Shown piece by piece: positions 44,721 to 57,971 of a stretch of 64,000 bases of DNA (positions are counted from its first letter, which is position 1; every line of letters starts with the position of its first letter). Source of the DNA: Zanthoxylum bungeanum (lineage: Eukaryota; Streptophyta; Magnoliopsida; Sapindales; Rutaceae); contig SKCR01007814.1 in assembly GCA_019454045.1 (NCBI GenBank), positions 372,001-436,000 of the forward strand, given 5' to 3'. The notes beneath the pieces are model-generated. The model worked only from the letters and a program-made list of their open reading frames with translations. It was not told the DNA's origin and did not search any database. Both the position numbers and the translations under genes were made by a program.

Positions 44721-46514
44721 GTTATGTTCTCATATGGTGCAAGGGATTATGAAAATGCCAAGATCTTTCAACTTAGGGGGAAGCTTCCTCTGAATGATGG
44801 CGCTACATTCTTCTGTCATTGTTATTGTCTCGTAATCTCCCAATCTTCGATTTCGTGACATAATATCTTTCATGAATTTAAAATAGCTAAGGATTTTTTG
44901 TAACGCTTCTGTAAATGGAATGTTGATATGCAACTTTTTGAAGATCTCCAAAAATCGAGCAAACTGCTTGTCTAGTTTATATTTTTGGAGAAGCTGTGGA
45001 AATGGTGGAGGTGGAGTGAATCTTTCTCGATCATTTGCTTTTGCTTCTCTTTCCTCCATCTATGGATCTGCTTCGCTGCTTTCTTTTTTAACTTCCTCAA
45101 TAGTTGCCTTAACTCCAACATCTTTGTTGATTTCAGTACCGCTTTTTAAAGTGATAGCATGACATTGCTCATTACCAATATTCCTTGGATTTGGTTCTGT
45201 GTTCCTAGGAAGGGTACTTTGCTGTCTGCAACTCTAAGCATTGGCCAGTTGTCCCAATTGATTTTCCAGTGCCTTTATAGAAGCTGATTGGCTTTTATTG
45301 AATTCTTCTTGGGCTTGAAACATAGCATCGTATTTGGCTTCTTACTTTTTGAACATCTCTGCAAGTAATTATTTTATTTCTGGTTCATTTTCATACTCAT
45401 GGCTTTTGTTTTATTGTTGGAATCCGGGTGGTAGATTGTTCTTTTTCCCTGAATTATTGCTAAATGTGAAATTAGGATGATTCATCCACCATGGGCTGTA
45501 GGTGTTGGAATATGGATTGTTTCCATGTATGTTGAAATTGCTGACATAGTTCACCGTCTCATCATGTTGGTTTGCCTCTAGTGCTCCTCCATATGGTGAA
45601 CTTATGGAACCGGTGACGTTCAAAACTTTCGTGCTAAGTGTTTCCATGAGTTTGCACATCTGATCCAGCTTGGCATTCATTGATATGTTGGCTCTAACTT
45701 CGTAAATTCCTGCAATTCGTTGAATCAAGCACCTTTCTTTTGGCCACAAATTGTTTTTGGCAATTTCTTCAATTAAGTCTCAGGACTGATCTTCTCATTT
45801 TTCCATTAAAGCTCCTCCGACAACAACATATATTGTGGTTCTCATTAGTCCAAAACGTCCATTGTAGAAGGTTTGGACATGTAGCCACTTTGCAATCTCA
45901 TGGTGAGGACATATTCTGAGTAACTCATTGTATCTTTCCTAAGCTTTGCAGAGGTATTCTGAGTCATGTTTTACAAAGGATGTAATTTCATTCCTCAGCT
46001 CTGCAGTTCTGGCTGGGGGAAAGTACTTGCAAGGAATTTGGTGGCTAGAGTGTTCCAAGTTGTGATGGAACCTGCTGGTAGTGAATGTAGCCAAGCCATA
46101 GCTCTGTCTTTCAAAGAATATGGAAACACACGCAGTCTCATTGCTTCTTCTGCCGTTCGATTGTAATTGAATGTGCCGCAAACTTTCAGGAAGTTGCTGT
46201 TGTGGGCATTAGGATCTATAGTTTCATCCCCCCCAAAATTGAACTCACTGATGTATCATCTGGATGCATGTTTTGATGTCACACACATTTGCTGGTAAGA
46301 GAGGAAGTACAATGCATGATATGAAGCCGTCAACCACCAGAATAGTTCTGTCTCGAATGGGAATTGGTGGTGCAACCTCCAAAGGTTCAGGTTCTTGGTT
46401 GTTTATGTTGATCAGTGCTTCTTGGCCTTCTCGTCTTTCCCTTCTCAACTATCTGATGGTTCTTTCAATTTCTAGGTCAAGCGGACGGATTTCAAAGCTT
46501 CTGGTTCTACTCAT
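44721..46514 (-). pseudogene. Element D gag, broken
   Basis: The start MSRTRSFEIRPLD is at 46514, with one early stop (IERTIR then stop). EVAPPIPIRDRT and CDIKTCIQM (46245-46380), RIAGIYEVRANISMNAKLDQ (near 45700), NNPYSNTYSPWW and LPPGFQQ (45411-45530), and FTEALQKILSYFKFM (near 44900) all match element A's gag in order. Several frameshifts separate the open parts. Confidence 0.8.
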
Positions 46515-46619
46515 GTAGTGACTGAGAACCTAAAACACAAGAAAAAAAAAATAAATAAAGACAAATTAGACATAAGTAAAAGTATCTAACCCCAAAATTA
46601 ATAGTGAAAGATAAATAAG

Positions 46620-46640
46620 TCCTCAGCAACGATGCCAAGA
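46620..46640 (-). other. Primer binding site of element D
   Basis: The complement reads TCTTGGCATCGTTGCTGAGG, a decayed tRNA-Asp-type site. It lies directly beside the LTR end at 46644. Confidence 0.7.
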
Positions 46641-46643
46641 ACT

Positions 46644-47131
46644 TGACCGGTGGTAAACACACACGTAACGCAAGCGCACGTATCGCTCAAGTAGTATAAA
46701 ATGTATCGATCCCACGAGGACTTAGTACCTAAGCTATCGATTTATGAAGCTAAATGTTTACAAGTATCTAATAGATTGAATGTTGGTTGGATGGTCATTT
46801 TTATCTGAAAACATGTAATTAAACAGTGCGAAAGTAAATTTAAGGAAAATTCAATATTATAAAACTATCTAGGGTTGTGAATCCTTCCAATATCTCTTAT
46901 AGATGAAGTGATTATCTTATTTTTGTGCAATATATCGGTTTACTAACTTGGAACACGAAAATATGCAAAAGCCTCTTTCAATGGTCAGATGCAAACACCC
47001 AAAGCAATCCAATTAATCATATGTCTTTGTTAACCAAATTACCTGAATTCATTAAGATAAAGTTCCAATTGTGGTTACCCCCGCCCGACAGATATATGTA
47101 TATCCTGGATGGAAATATACCTAAGGATCAT
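46644..47131 (-). mobile_element. 5' LTR of element D, inner part
   Basis: It matches 40851-41338 and ends at ctaaggatcat, where copia E begins. The outer part resumes at 63233, and about 480 bp of LTR between the two is missing. Confidence 0.85.
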
Positions 47132-49108
47132 TTTTTTAGTGTTCCTAGAACATGCCAAGGATCTAATAAGCAAGAAAAGGTGTTCATAAATTCTTTATAA
47201 GTTGCGAAATTACTTACATTGAATGGATTTGAGCTTTTAAAATTTTGAGAAGAAGATCTCCAAGATCCTTCCTTTGTGTTGATTCCAAGCTTTGAGTTGT
47301 GAATGAATATCTCCAAGATCCAACCTTTGTGTTGATTCCAAGCTTTGAGTTGTTTCCCAATCACCTTTGTTGATTCCTTGAAGTGCTAGCTAACTTGATT
47401 TTTCCACAAAATCAAAGAGAGAAGATGAAGAAGCTCACGCCCAAAGCCATGTGTGCTAGGGTTTGTGTTTGTGAGATGTATTTCCTAATGAGAGAGAGAG
47501 ATGCCTTTTGGTAAAAACCAATTTACCCTTTTCACCTAAACAAGGTGGTTGGAAAAACCATTCGAAGGTGGTTGGAAAGTAGATGGTTTGGCATAAATGC
47601 CAACCACTCTCCCAACTACCAAATTAAAAGTGGGCCCCACATTTGAATTCAAAATTCAAAAGGATTCTACGAATGTTTGTCGCGGCTCGGATTCGTTTAA
47701 TCCGATTAAATGAATTCTCGTCGCTAAATAATTAAATCTAATTTAATTAAATAACGACGTCTCGTAAATTTATTACGAATGCCGTTTACGACTTAATTCT
47801 AAATTAGTCCGTTCGTTCATATTAAAGTCCGACTTTAATTTCGTAATGAAATCCAATTCATATTAATATATCCGATATATTAATTTTAGCCCATGTCAAT
47901 AAATTAAATAGAAAAATCGAATTTAACTATTAAATTTATTTTACCGATTAATTCCAAATTAATCATGCTCTCTCTCTTTCGAAGACATTTAATCCCATAT
48001 TAAATAATGCTTCAATTAATCCCAGATTAATTTTCTTTCTCTTAACTCATCCCAGATTAATTCTAATCGAGTCAACTGTCATCGGTGAATCTTTAGGAAG
48101 CGACCCAAGAGACCTCTGGATATGTTGGCAGTAAATCTGGTTATCGGACTATCCGATAAAGTGAGTACCTCGTACCACGTGCTTACCGATTTACAAGACA
48201 TGGTTGGCTTCTAGCAAAGCACCGTGCCTACCCAATTCTCCAGAAATATTCTTACTGGAATATACAATCTATGTCAAGCGTAGTATACGTAGTATTGCGT
48301 ATAGCGATCCAGTATCAGTTGTCATGTGCAACGCCTGGGGCTGGAATAGTGTCTGCCCCGTACGAAGCACATATCGGATATCAAGCAACTAGTCTCTTTG
48401 AATCGGATAATCATGACCTTGTCATATTATCCCGATGGTTGCAACACAATAGAGAACTAGTTCTGAATCTCTGCGTGATCATCATCTCCATATGTCTGAA
48501 GTGATACTTCCATCTTGACATCACATCCAATACACTACGATTCTCAATAAACCCAATAGAGGTGTACACAGAACCTGTTAAAGCCCTGGATGACCAAAAC
48601 CAAAGTTTACTGATTGTCGCAAGTACTAGCGATGCAAGTCTCAGGTTAAGACCAAATACACCTACCCTGAAGCAGACTCTCATAGACACATATACATACT
48701 ACCAATGGGATTCCGCGGGGTCTATCCAGAGCAAAGCTGTTTTCCATACCATCGGTAAAACACAACCTCCAATCGTACTTGCATAAGTATCCAATACTTA
48801 AATAAATGAGAACTATGTTGTTATGCCCTCATAACGCGCATAAGTGCAATACTAGTTTATTCCGCATTATCGATGTCCAATCTCGATAATACTACGACTA
48901 TGGATATTTAATTATTAAACCTTTATGGATTGATACTGTCTCATATCATCTTAATCCAGAACTAATCATAAGGACTTTTACCATTTATATATCAAAGTAA
49001 ATAAATTACAAAATGGTAAAAGGCAATTTCATTACAACATAGTTAATTTTGTACAAAAACACAATGTCTTTTACAAACATTGACGCTATGGGTCATAATT
49101 GTCTAACA
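47132..49108 (-). mobile_element. 3' LTR of copia E
   Basis: It starts TGTTAGACAATTATGACCC (minus, 49108) and matches the copia A LTR throughout. The far end reads ACACTA with a T run, not CCAACA, so it is damaged. It carries its own version of the palindrome ladder (about 47690-48060). Confidence 0.8.
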
Positions 49109-49122
49109 ATCTCCCACTTGGC

Positions 49123-49868
49123 CTATAGCCAGTCACTCAAGCATCTAATACCTGAACTATGTATATGTCTCTCAAACTTTTGCTGTGAAATAGCTTTCGT
49201 CAGCGGATCTGTAATGTTGTCATCTGATGCGACCTTCTCGATCTTCACATCGCCACGATGTATGATCTCACGAATCAGATGGAAACGTCGAAGAACATGC
49301 TTGGATCGTTGATGAAACCGCGGTTCCTTAGCCTGCGCTATAGCCCCGTTATTGTCACAATACAATGGAACAGGCTCAACTGTTAACAGGACTACTCCTA
49401 ATCCAATTAGGAATTTACGAATCCAAACTGCCTCTTTTGGTACTTCAGCTGCAGCAATATACTCCGCTTCTGTTGTTGAATCGGCAACAGTCTCTTTCTT
49501 GGAAGATTTCCAGCTTACTACTCCGTTGTTCAAACAAAATATGTACCCGGATTGCGACTTAGAGTCGTCTTTATCGGTTTGGAAACTTGCATCGGTATAC
49601 CCAGTTACCTCAATTTCTCCATCTCCATAAACTAAGAAAGCATCCTTAGTTCGTCTAAGATACTTAAGGATGTTCTTAACCGCCATCCAGTGACCATCAC
49701 CTAGATCGGCCTGATAGCGACTACACATGCTCAAAGCATATGAGACATCAGGTCGCGTACATATCATGGCATACATTATCGATCCGACTGCCGAGGCGAA
49801 CGATATCCGACTCATGCTGTTTCTCTCATCTTGAGTTTTATGACACATGTCCTTAGATAGAGTGATGC
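49123..49868 (-). pseudogene. Copia E RT C-terminus and RNase H
   Basis: This is an open stretch with ICTRPDVSYALS, GYTDASFQTD, DSTTEAEYIAAAE and YCDNNGAIAQAK, ending CLSDWL just before the PPT. RNase H is better preserved here than in copia A. The upstream edge joins an LTR fragment at 49869, so the RT catalytic part is missing. Confidence 0.85.
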
Positions 49869-50745
49869 TGTTGGTTTCTATAATATGTCCCAAACAAAGA
49901 TTAAGCATGTGAAATACTATAAAGAATATATATATAAACATGAAGTATGGCGGAATCATACTTACAATGCCTTGTGATGAAGAAGATGATCAAATGGTAG
50001 AAGCTCCAAGTTGTGGAAGATTCGGCCAAGAGGAGGAAGAATACTTGAAGCTCCAAGCTTTTGTATTCCAAGCTCTTTGATGGTTTCCCTATCACCTCTT
50101 TTGATCCCTTGCTTGTGCTAGCAAAAATGGAGAAATAGAAGATCAAATCTTCCTTGCCCTTGTCAATGGAGTTCTCGGCAATTTGAGAGAGAAGAGAGAT
50201 TTTTGTAAAGTCTTAAAATTAAATTGATCTTTTTTTACCAAAAATCAATTTATATTTATGTTATAATTTATTAAATTAATAATAAATCTATGACATAAAC
50301 CATGCAATGGCTTAGAGTGTCAAACACTCAAACTCCATGCAAAGCCTTTGAGTGTAATGCACACTATCACCATGCAATGCCTTAGAGTGTTTTGTACACT
50401 ATTAACATGCAATGCCTTATCAATAAAATAATGCATATAATGACAAGTGTCATGTGGGCCCCACACATTTCCCAATGAAAGTGGGCCCACGTCCACTCAC
50501 GCGTTCGGGTTCGATATTTCCGAAATACCGAGCTAGCGTCGTGACGTTAATTAAATCGGATTTAAATAAATAATCGCTCCTAGCGAAATTATTATTTACG
50601 TCGCTTACGAATTAATTCTAAATTAACTCGTATGCCCGAATTAAAATCTAATTTTAATTTCGCGTCGAAATCGAATTTCGATTATTATATCGAATATAAT
50701 AATTTTATCGATTAATTCCAAATTAATCGTTCTCTCTCTAAATAA
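49869..50745 (-). mobile_element. Copia LTR fragment inside copia E
   Basis: It reads on the minus strand from the ladder region (AGAGAGAGAACG near 50740) to GAAACCAACA (49869) and corresponds to roughly the last 850 bp of a copia LTR. It replaces the middle of pol. The junction with integrase has a repeated 20-bp block (see 50750-50862). Confidence 0.75.
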
Positions 50746-51250
50746 TATGCCCAGCATCCCCAAATCTTATGACATCCTACAAATAGGTTCATTTATCCGA
50801 TTTGGGTTCAAGTTTGGTAACTTCCAAACGTTTGACGTATGCCCAGCATCCCCAAATCTTCAGGAATGAGAAACCCAGTTTCTTTCCTGTCCATATCTCA
50901 TACGGAGTCTGTTGAACAGACTTTGACGGAACCTTATTAAAAATAAGTATTGCAATGTTTCATTCATATCCCCAAAAGGAAATAGGTAACTCAGTTCGAC
51001 TCATCATTGACCTTACCATGTCTAACAAAGTTCGGTTTCTCCGTTCGGACACACCATTTAATTGCGGTGTTCCAGGAGGAGTCCACTGTGAAAGAATACC
51101 ATATTCTTTCAAGTAGTCAAGAAACTCATTGCTCAAGTATTCGCCACCACGGTCCGACCGTAATGTATTAATACTTTTACCGGTCTATTTTTCAACTTCG
51201 TGTCGAAACTCTTTGAATTTCTCAAAATTTTCCGACTTGTGTCTCATAAA
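50746..51250 (-). pseudogene. Copia E integrase, partial
   Basis: RSDRGGEYLSNEF and WTPPGTPQLNGVSERRNR (near 51160-51030) and WGCWAYVKRLE (near 50850) are recognisable. The zinc domain and the first catalytic Asp are missing: gag-protease is joined directly to RHKSENFEKFKEFRHE near 51245. Confidence 0.8.
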
Positions 51251-52435
51251 ACACCCAGTGTTTCGAAATACAAAAGTATACCCACAGTGGGTTAACATAG
51301 ATACATATATAATATTCCTAGTCAAACTAGGTACATAATAATAGTCCAAAAGTTCAAGTACATGCCCCGAGTACAGTTCCAGAACAAAAGTGCCCACGGC
51401 CAAAACGGCAACAGATGTCTCATTTCCAACACGCAGATCAATCTCCCCTGACACCAGTTTCCTGCTAGTCCGCAGATCCTGCACATCAGTACAAATGTGA
51501 GTACCATAACCAGAATCAAAAATCCAATTTTTAAAACTAGAAGTAGTCATGTTTATTTCTATAACAAACATACCTGAGGCCGGTGCCTTGCCTGCCTTTA
51601 TCTCCTTCTGGAGCGCCTTGTACTCGCGCCAGTCACGTTTCCAATGACCTCGCTTCCCGCACTGATGGCATATATCCTGAGACTTGTCCTTTGGCTTTCC
51701 AAAAGCCTTTGACGCTTTGCCTTTGCCCTTCTTTTTCTTCTTCTTCTTGATACCTCTATTCGCCCTGAGCCCAGCCCTCGGTGTCCGAGATGTAGAAGCG
51801 AAGTGCGCCTCGAGCTTTTTGCCCTTATAGAGCTCATTCTCAGCCTCAAGCAGTATGGACATCAGCTCTTCAAGAGTCTGCTATTGGTTCAACATGTTGT
51901 AGTTCATGATGAACCCACTCCAAGTGTCGGGGAGAGACTGCAAGATCAAATCTATAGAGGTCTTTATCTCAAAGACAATCCCCATTTGTCCAAGCTGCTC
52001 AATATCGGCAATCATCTGTGTCACGTGATGTTCAACAGACGTACCCTCCGACATCCGAGCACGGAAGAGCTTCTTCTGTAACTCATATCTCTGTGATCTA
52101 AGGTTAGATCGGTGCAGATCATTCAACTTCGAAAACATAGTATAAGGATCCAATCCCTTATTTTGTTGACGGAATTGCTGAGTCATAGCAGCAAGCATGA
52201 TAGATTAAGCAGTTGCATTGTCATCACTATGTGTCTTCCAAAGATCTAGCTCGAGCAACTGATCAGATCAGGGCTTAGGCCCAAGAGGTCTATCTATAGT
52301 ATATAGAAGCCTCTCAGATCCAAGGACTATCCTTAGATTCATGTCCCAATCGGAAAAGTTAGTGTCGTTGAAGACATTATCGCCTATGATGATGTCCCGG
52401 ACACTGTTATTTCCAGTTATTTTAATTGCGATAAT
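51251..52435 (-). pseudogene. Copia E gag and protease remnant
   Basis: The N-terminal part (SVRDIIIGDNVF, near 52410) has lost its ATG. A middle part follows (51881-52198, LRSQRYELQKKLFRARM), then a C-terminal part (51185-51862) with a Lys-rich stretch and a zinc knuckle CHQCGKRGHWKRDW in which the last ligand is Trp rather than Cys. The protease part shows FDSGYGTHIC (D-S-G, near 51515) followed by RNIIYVSMLTHCGY. Confidence 0.85.
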
Positions 52436-54634
52436 CTAATTATCCAATTAACAATGTAGGGTACAATCCAACTGTTACAAGAAAAATAACATTATATTAG
52501 TCCAACTAATAAAATAATTTTGACGAAAAATTTGAAAGCGCGTAAAGCTAAGTATTCGAACGAAATTGCAAGTTCAATACTAGCCTCCCACTATTTTTCG
52601 GCGAGCCTCTAACCCTCTGTCGAGTACTCGGGAAACCCAATTTCCTAGTGGGCTAGGATCCCGTTAAATAACGCACAACCTTGACTTTGGCTAACAAGTT
52701 GTATGATATTTAACTAGGTAGATCTCAAAGATCAATTGGATCTCATCCAATTCCTAGATCCGGTAGATGGACGTCCAAGTCCGAAACATATATACAATAT
52801 ATATGCCAATACATCCAATGTATTTCCTAACCTATTTCCTCTGAATCAACTAAGCCTTGGCTTTGGCACAACAAGCTTAATGATTCCAGTTAAGCGGGAC
52901 CCATTAACGTGGGAAAGTTTCGTAATCAATGTCGATGGAAAATAAGTGATCTTGACTTTGGCCAACAAATCACAACTTGGACAAGACACCGATATGGAAC
53001 AAAACTTTCATGATTCAAACACATCCGCGACATGACAAAGGCCTTGACTTTGGCCAAAAAGCCAATGCCAATCTTGGATCTTGAGTAAGTATCACTCAAT
53101 GGAAGGAAATATCGCTTAAAAAGTTTTGAGGGATTTTCACGTAAATTGGCAACCAATTTATTATCTTTGTTAGGTCTCATCATCATACACGCTTAAACAT
53201 GCATTCTAAACACATAATAAAGCGTGAAAGTAAATTAATAACGATATGCGGATGGATATTTAACCTTGTTCCTATAACAAATCACTCAATTTTCTCTCCC
53301 CGGCTTGCACTATTCTACTTCTACCCAATTACATAATACAATAATAGAAACCTCCTTACATTGAGGGGAATTATGTGAGAAGAGAATACAAAGAAATAAT
53401 GAGAGATAAGGCTGGACACGCAGGTCCAATTTATAAATTCCAAATTTACAACAAATTCTAAAATTGCCTTTTCCCTTCTAATATCCATCCAATATACGCT
53501 ATTCATTCAACACATCCATATATTCATTCATAGCATGCGATTCAACCAATCTAATCCAATTAATTATAGCATGCGATTCAACCAATCTAATCCAATTAAT
53601 TAGTCTTTGAATTATGTGATCATCCAATGTTCAAACAACGATTTGATTTTGCGCGAGTCCAACTCGTTTGTGAATAAGTACTATAAGTACGAATTCTTGA
53701 ATTATATCGAACTACTCATTAAATCTAATTTAAGTTGTATTCAATACTAATTCATTTATTTAATTCAAAATTAAATATTTACACTTTTTAATGCGCTTTA
53801 ACGACTTAGATTCCAAATCTAATCTTATCGGGTCTCGAAGCCCAACTAACATCCAATGTTCGTTTAATTAAAGTCTGATGGGCTTTCAATTGATTTCATA
53901 AACATGGGCTTTGGTCAATATGGGTCAAACCCAATTACCAAGCCCAATGAAGGAATCACCCTCATTTGCCAAGAAAACAATTTTAAGCCCATAAGGCCCA
54001 ATTAAAATTTTAAAGCCCATTTATTACATTTGGACTTAATGGAATGATTTAGGCCCAATTTGGATCCAATCCAATTGACCTAAACCAATTTGGCCCAACC
54101 AAGCCCATTATGCCCAAATATAACAATTTCAAGCCCAATTCAAAATTAAGCCCAATTAACCAAATTTTAAAATTCCAAATTTTATAACTTAATTAATTAA
54201 AGTGTAATACATCAATTAATTAACTAAATCAATATTTCCCAAATACAATTTAACCAATTAATTATGTATCCTATTTGTTCAACTAATGTCCAACATTCTT
54301 GAATGAAAAAATCAAGTCCATACATGCTAATTTGTTCTTGGCCAAGGTAAGGATTTTTGTCCGATTTCGTTTTTCAATCCGATCGAATTACAAATCGACA
54401 TTTCCAATTCGTTTCAAGTCATCCAATGAGCATCAAAACAAAAAATACCAAGAACCTAGGGTAACAACATGATTCGGCCAGGCCTATCCAAGGGGTAAAA
54501 ATTTATCCAATCAATAATACATGAAATTGATCCAATCCAACCTCAATATATCAACATTTAAGCATACTCAATCAATCAATTTTATCAAATCATGCTCAAA
54601 TTGATTTTACCCTAATTTATTTCATGCTCATTTT
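52436..54634 (-). other. Leader of copia E
   Basis: This is the untranslated leader, homologous to 27626-29815. It has the TGGGCY-rich part at about 53800-54150 and the four-hairpin array at 52672-53067. I see no gene in it. Confidence 0.8.
52672..53067 (-). ncRNA. Four-hairpin leader array, copia E
   Basis: Loops (complement) lie at 52680-52697, 52856-52874, 52951-52968 and 53043-53060. Stems differ from copia A but still pair: GGC/GCC replaces GGT/ACC, and AAGC/GCTT replaces AGGT/GCTT. GTGAT/ATCAC is unchanged. Confidence 0.7.
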
Positions 54635-54647
54635 GGCTCTGATACCA
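54635..54647 (-). other. Primer binding site of copia E
   Basis: The complement is TGGTATCAGAGCC, an intact initiator-tRNA-Met site 1 bp from the LTR end (54649). Confidence 0.9.
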
Positions 54648-54648
54648 T

Positions 54649-55946
54649 TGTTGGGTTTCTAGGTTTATTCCTAAGATCAAATAAGCATAAAATCATGAAT
54701 GAATATCAAAGAAGTGAGGCGGAAACACACTTACATTGAGCGGTTAATGGATGCTTTGATCAACAAAATTTTATCCTCCAAGAAGCTTTGATATTTGGCC
54801 AAGGTGAGAAGCTCCAAGCTCCAAGCTTTTTCAATATTCCAAGCTCTTGTGTTGGTTTCCCTAACACCTTGTATGATCCCTTGAAAAGTGCTAGCCCTTT
54901 GAGAATTTTTGCAACAAAAATTCTTCTTTCCTTCCTCTCAATATTCAGTCTTGAAGAATAAATTGGGAGAGTGAATTTTCTTTACTGGTTTCGGCAATGA
55001 GAGAGTAAGAGTGAAGCATGTGTTGATTTTCCAAAAATCAATTAATATGTAATACCAAAAAGTGTATTTGGTAAAAGTCTTTCAAGCTTTCAAAGATTTG
55101 GAGTGTTGGACACACTTTCACCAACTCACCTAAACCCATCACAATAAAGTGAATAAGGTTGACATGGGATGTGATGGTTGATGTGACATGTGGGCCCCAC
55201 TCGATTTCGAATGCGAGTGAGCCAGCAAACACTCCTGGGCTCGGGTTCGCTAATTCTGAATTAACGAACTTCCGTCGCAACGTAATTAAATCGAATTTAA
55301 TTCAATAATTATGACTAGCAAAATTACTATTCATGTCGCTAACGAATTAATTCTAAATTAATTCCTTTGCCCGAATTAAAATCTAATGTTAATTCCGCGT
55401 CGAAATATGATTTCGAATAATATATCGAATATAATATTTTAACGATTAATTCCAAATTAATCTTTCTCTCTCTTCAAATATTATTTTATCCCAGATAAAA
55501 TCTTTCTGCAATTAATCCCAGATTAATTTAGCTCGAATCATACGTCATTTGTGTATCTTCAGGAAGCGACCCAAGAGATCTATGGATATGTTGGCAGTAA
55601 TTCCGGTCATCTGACCAGCCGAACACGTACGTACCAAGTACTACATTTTTACCGATTTACGAGACAAGGTTGGCTTCTAGCAAAGCGCCATGCCTACCCA
55701 ATTCTCCAGAAATATTCTTAATGGAATATACGATCTTTAACAGGTGTAGTATGCGTAGTATTGCGTATTGTGATCCAGTATCAGACATCACATACAAGGC
55801 CTGGGGCTGGTACAGTGTCTGCCCCCTACGAAGCATATATCGGATCACTAGCAACTAGTCTCTTTATTATCGGATAATCATGACTAAGTCATATTATCCC
55901 GATGGTTGCAACCTTTAGAGAACCAGTTCTGTATCCATGCATGACC
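54649..55946 (-). mobile_element. 5' LTR of copia E, inner part
   Basis: It ends AACCCAACA beside the PBS and includes the palindrome ladder (about 55248-55530). It is cut at 55946 by copia F and resumes at 62596. Confidence 0.9.
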
Positions 55947-57971
55947 TGTTGGTTTCTATTAAGGTCCCGGATCGATTATAAGCATGAAAGACATTGCGAA
56001 TACATATCGACGAAGTTACGGAATACTCACATCGATCGGTTGAGACGATTTGAAGCCGAATGGAGCCAAAAACGCTCATTGGTTTGGCACCACTGCTGTG
56101 CAGAATTTGCTCACTGTTTTGGGCAGTTTTGGATCCAAATTTGAAGCTCCAAACTTCGTCGAATGGATCCCGCCTCATGGGTGAACCTCCCTAACACCTT
56201 CGCAAGTCCCGTAAGTGTGCTAGCACTTGAGTTTTTGCCACAAAAACTCACTCATTGCTCCCTATAGCTCACGGCATTTCTGGTTCAAAACCAGTGAACA
56301 TTTTGCTATTTTTGGCGTGAGAGAAGAGAAAAGAAATGAGAGAGATGAAGTTGTGTAATTGGTTGGCAAAACCTTTTCCAAAAAGGGTTTATATATTTTC
56401 CATAAAATTATAAAGCATTTACCAAATAAATAAAATGGTAAATACTCCCACCAACTTACACTATTCCAAACACACACATCAACTATTCATTTCACTTTAA
56501 CAAAGTGACATGTTGTGTGTCCATCACTCAATCAATCACATCCATCAATCAATCAATCAATCACTCAAAGTGACTTTTGATTTGATGCTTGATGTGACTT
56601 GCGTCGCCGCACTCGAATTCGAAATACGAATGCGCTCACAATCACACTCGGGCTCGGTTTCGCTAATTCCAAATTAGCGAGTTTTCCGTTGCGTCGTAAT
56701 TAAATGATTACGCCTAGCGAATTCACTATTCACGTCGCTAACGAATTAATTCTAAATTAATTCGTTCGCCCGAATTAAAATCCAATTTCAATTCCGCATC
56801 GAAATCCAATTTCGTTTAATATATCGAATATATTAATTTATCGATTAATTCCAAATTAATCATTCTCTCTCTTTAGACGATATTTTATCCCAGATAAAAT
56901 ATCTCCGTAATTAATCCTAGATTAATTTTCTCTTTCTTCTATATAATCCCAGATTATTAATGAGTGCGAGTTATGCGTCATCGGTGCATTATCGGGAAGC
57001 GACCCATGAGATCCCCGGATAATTCGGCAGTAAATACGGTCGTCGGAATATCCGAATCACGTACGTACCAAGTACTACGTTCTACCGATTTACGAGACAA
57101 GATCGGCTTCTAGCAAAGCACGAAGTCTATCCAATTCTCCGGTCATATTCTCTAAGAATATTTAAGATCTATATCAAGCGTAGTATACCAAGTATCGTGT
57201 ATATCAGCCCAGTATCGGATAGTCACGTGCTAGGGCTGGGGCTGGATAAGTGTCTGCCCCGTTCGAAGCACATATCGGATGTCTGGTAACTAGTCTCTAT
57301 AATCGGATATACATGACCTTGTCATAATATCCCGATGGCCGGCCAGCACTTAAGAGCACTAATACCGTATCCTGCGTGACATCATCTCCACTATGACTGG
57401 AGTGATACTTCCGTCTTGACATTACACCCAGAACCGGTTAGAGTCTTAGACGACCTCAACAAAAGTATATTGATTGTCGTAAGCATTAGCGGTGCAAGTC
57501 TCAGGTTAAGACCATACACACCTACCCTGATGTCGGACTCCCATAGACACATAGTCATAATACCAATGGGATTCCGAGGGGTCTATCCAGAGCGAAGCTG
57601 TTTCCCGCACCATCGGTGAAACACAACCTCCTATCGCACTTGCATGAGTATCCAATACCCAAATATATGAGAACTATGCCGTTGTGCCCTCACAACGCGC
57701 ACAAGTGCAATACTAGCCTATTCCGCATAATAGATGTCCAGTCTCGATAATACTCCGGCTAGGGATATTTAATGATTAATCCTTCGTGGACTGATACTGT
57801 CTCATATCATTCTCAATCCAGGAACTAATCATAGGGACCTCTCTTCATTTATATATCTAAGGTGATCTAATCACAAATGATGAGAGTGCAATTTCCTTGT
57901 CACATAGTTAATTTGTACAACAACACTATGATCTGTACAAATAGTGACGCTATGGGTCATGTTATCCAACA
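55947..57971 (-). mobile_element. 3' LTR of copia F
   Basis: The LTR is 2025 bp on the minus strand, from TGTTGGATAACATG (57971) to GAAACCAACA (55947). Its ladder (about 56650-56960) keeps pairing with changed stems, for example CGCTAATT with centre CCA and ATTTTATC with centre CCA. Confidence 0.9.
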
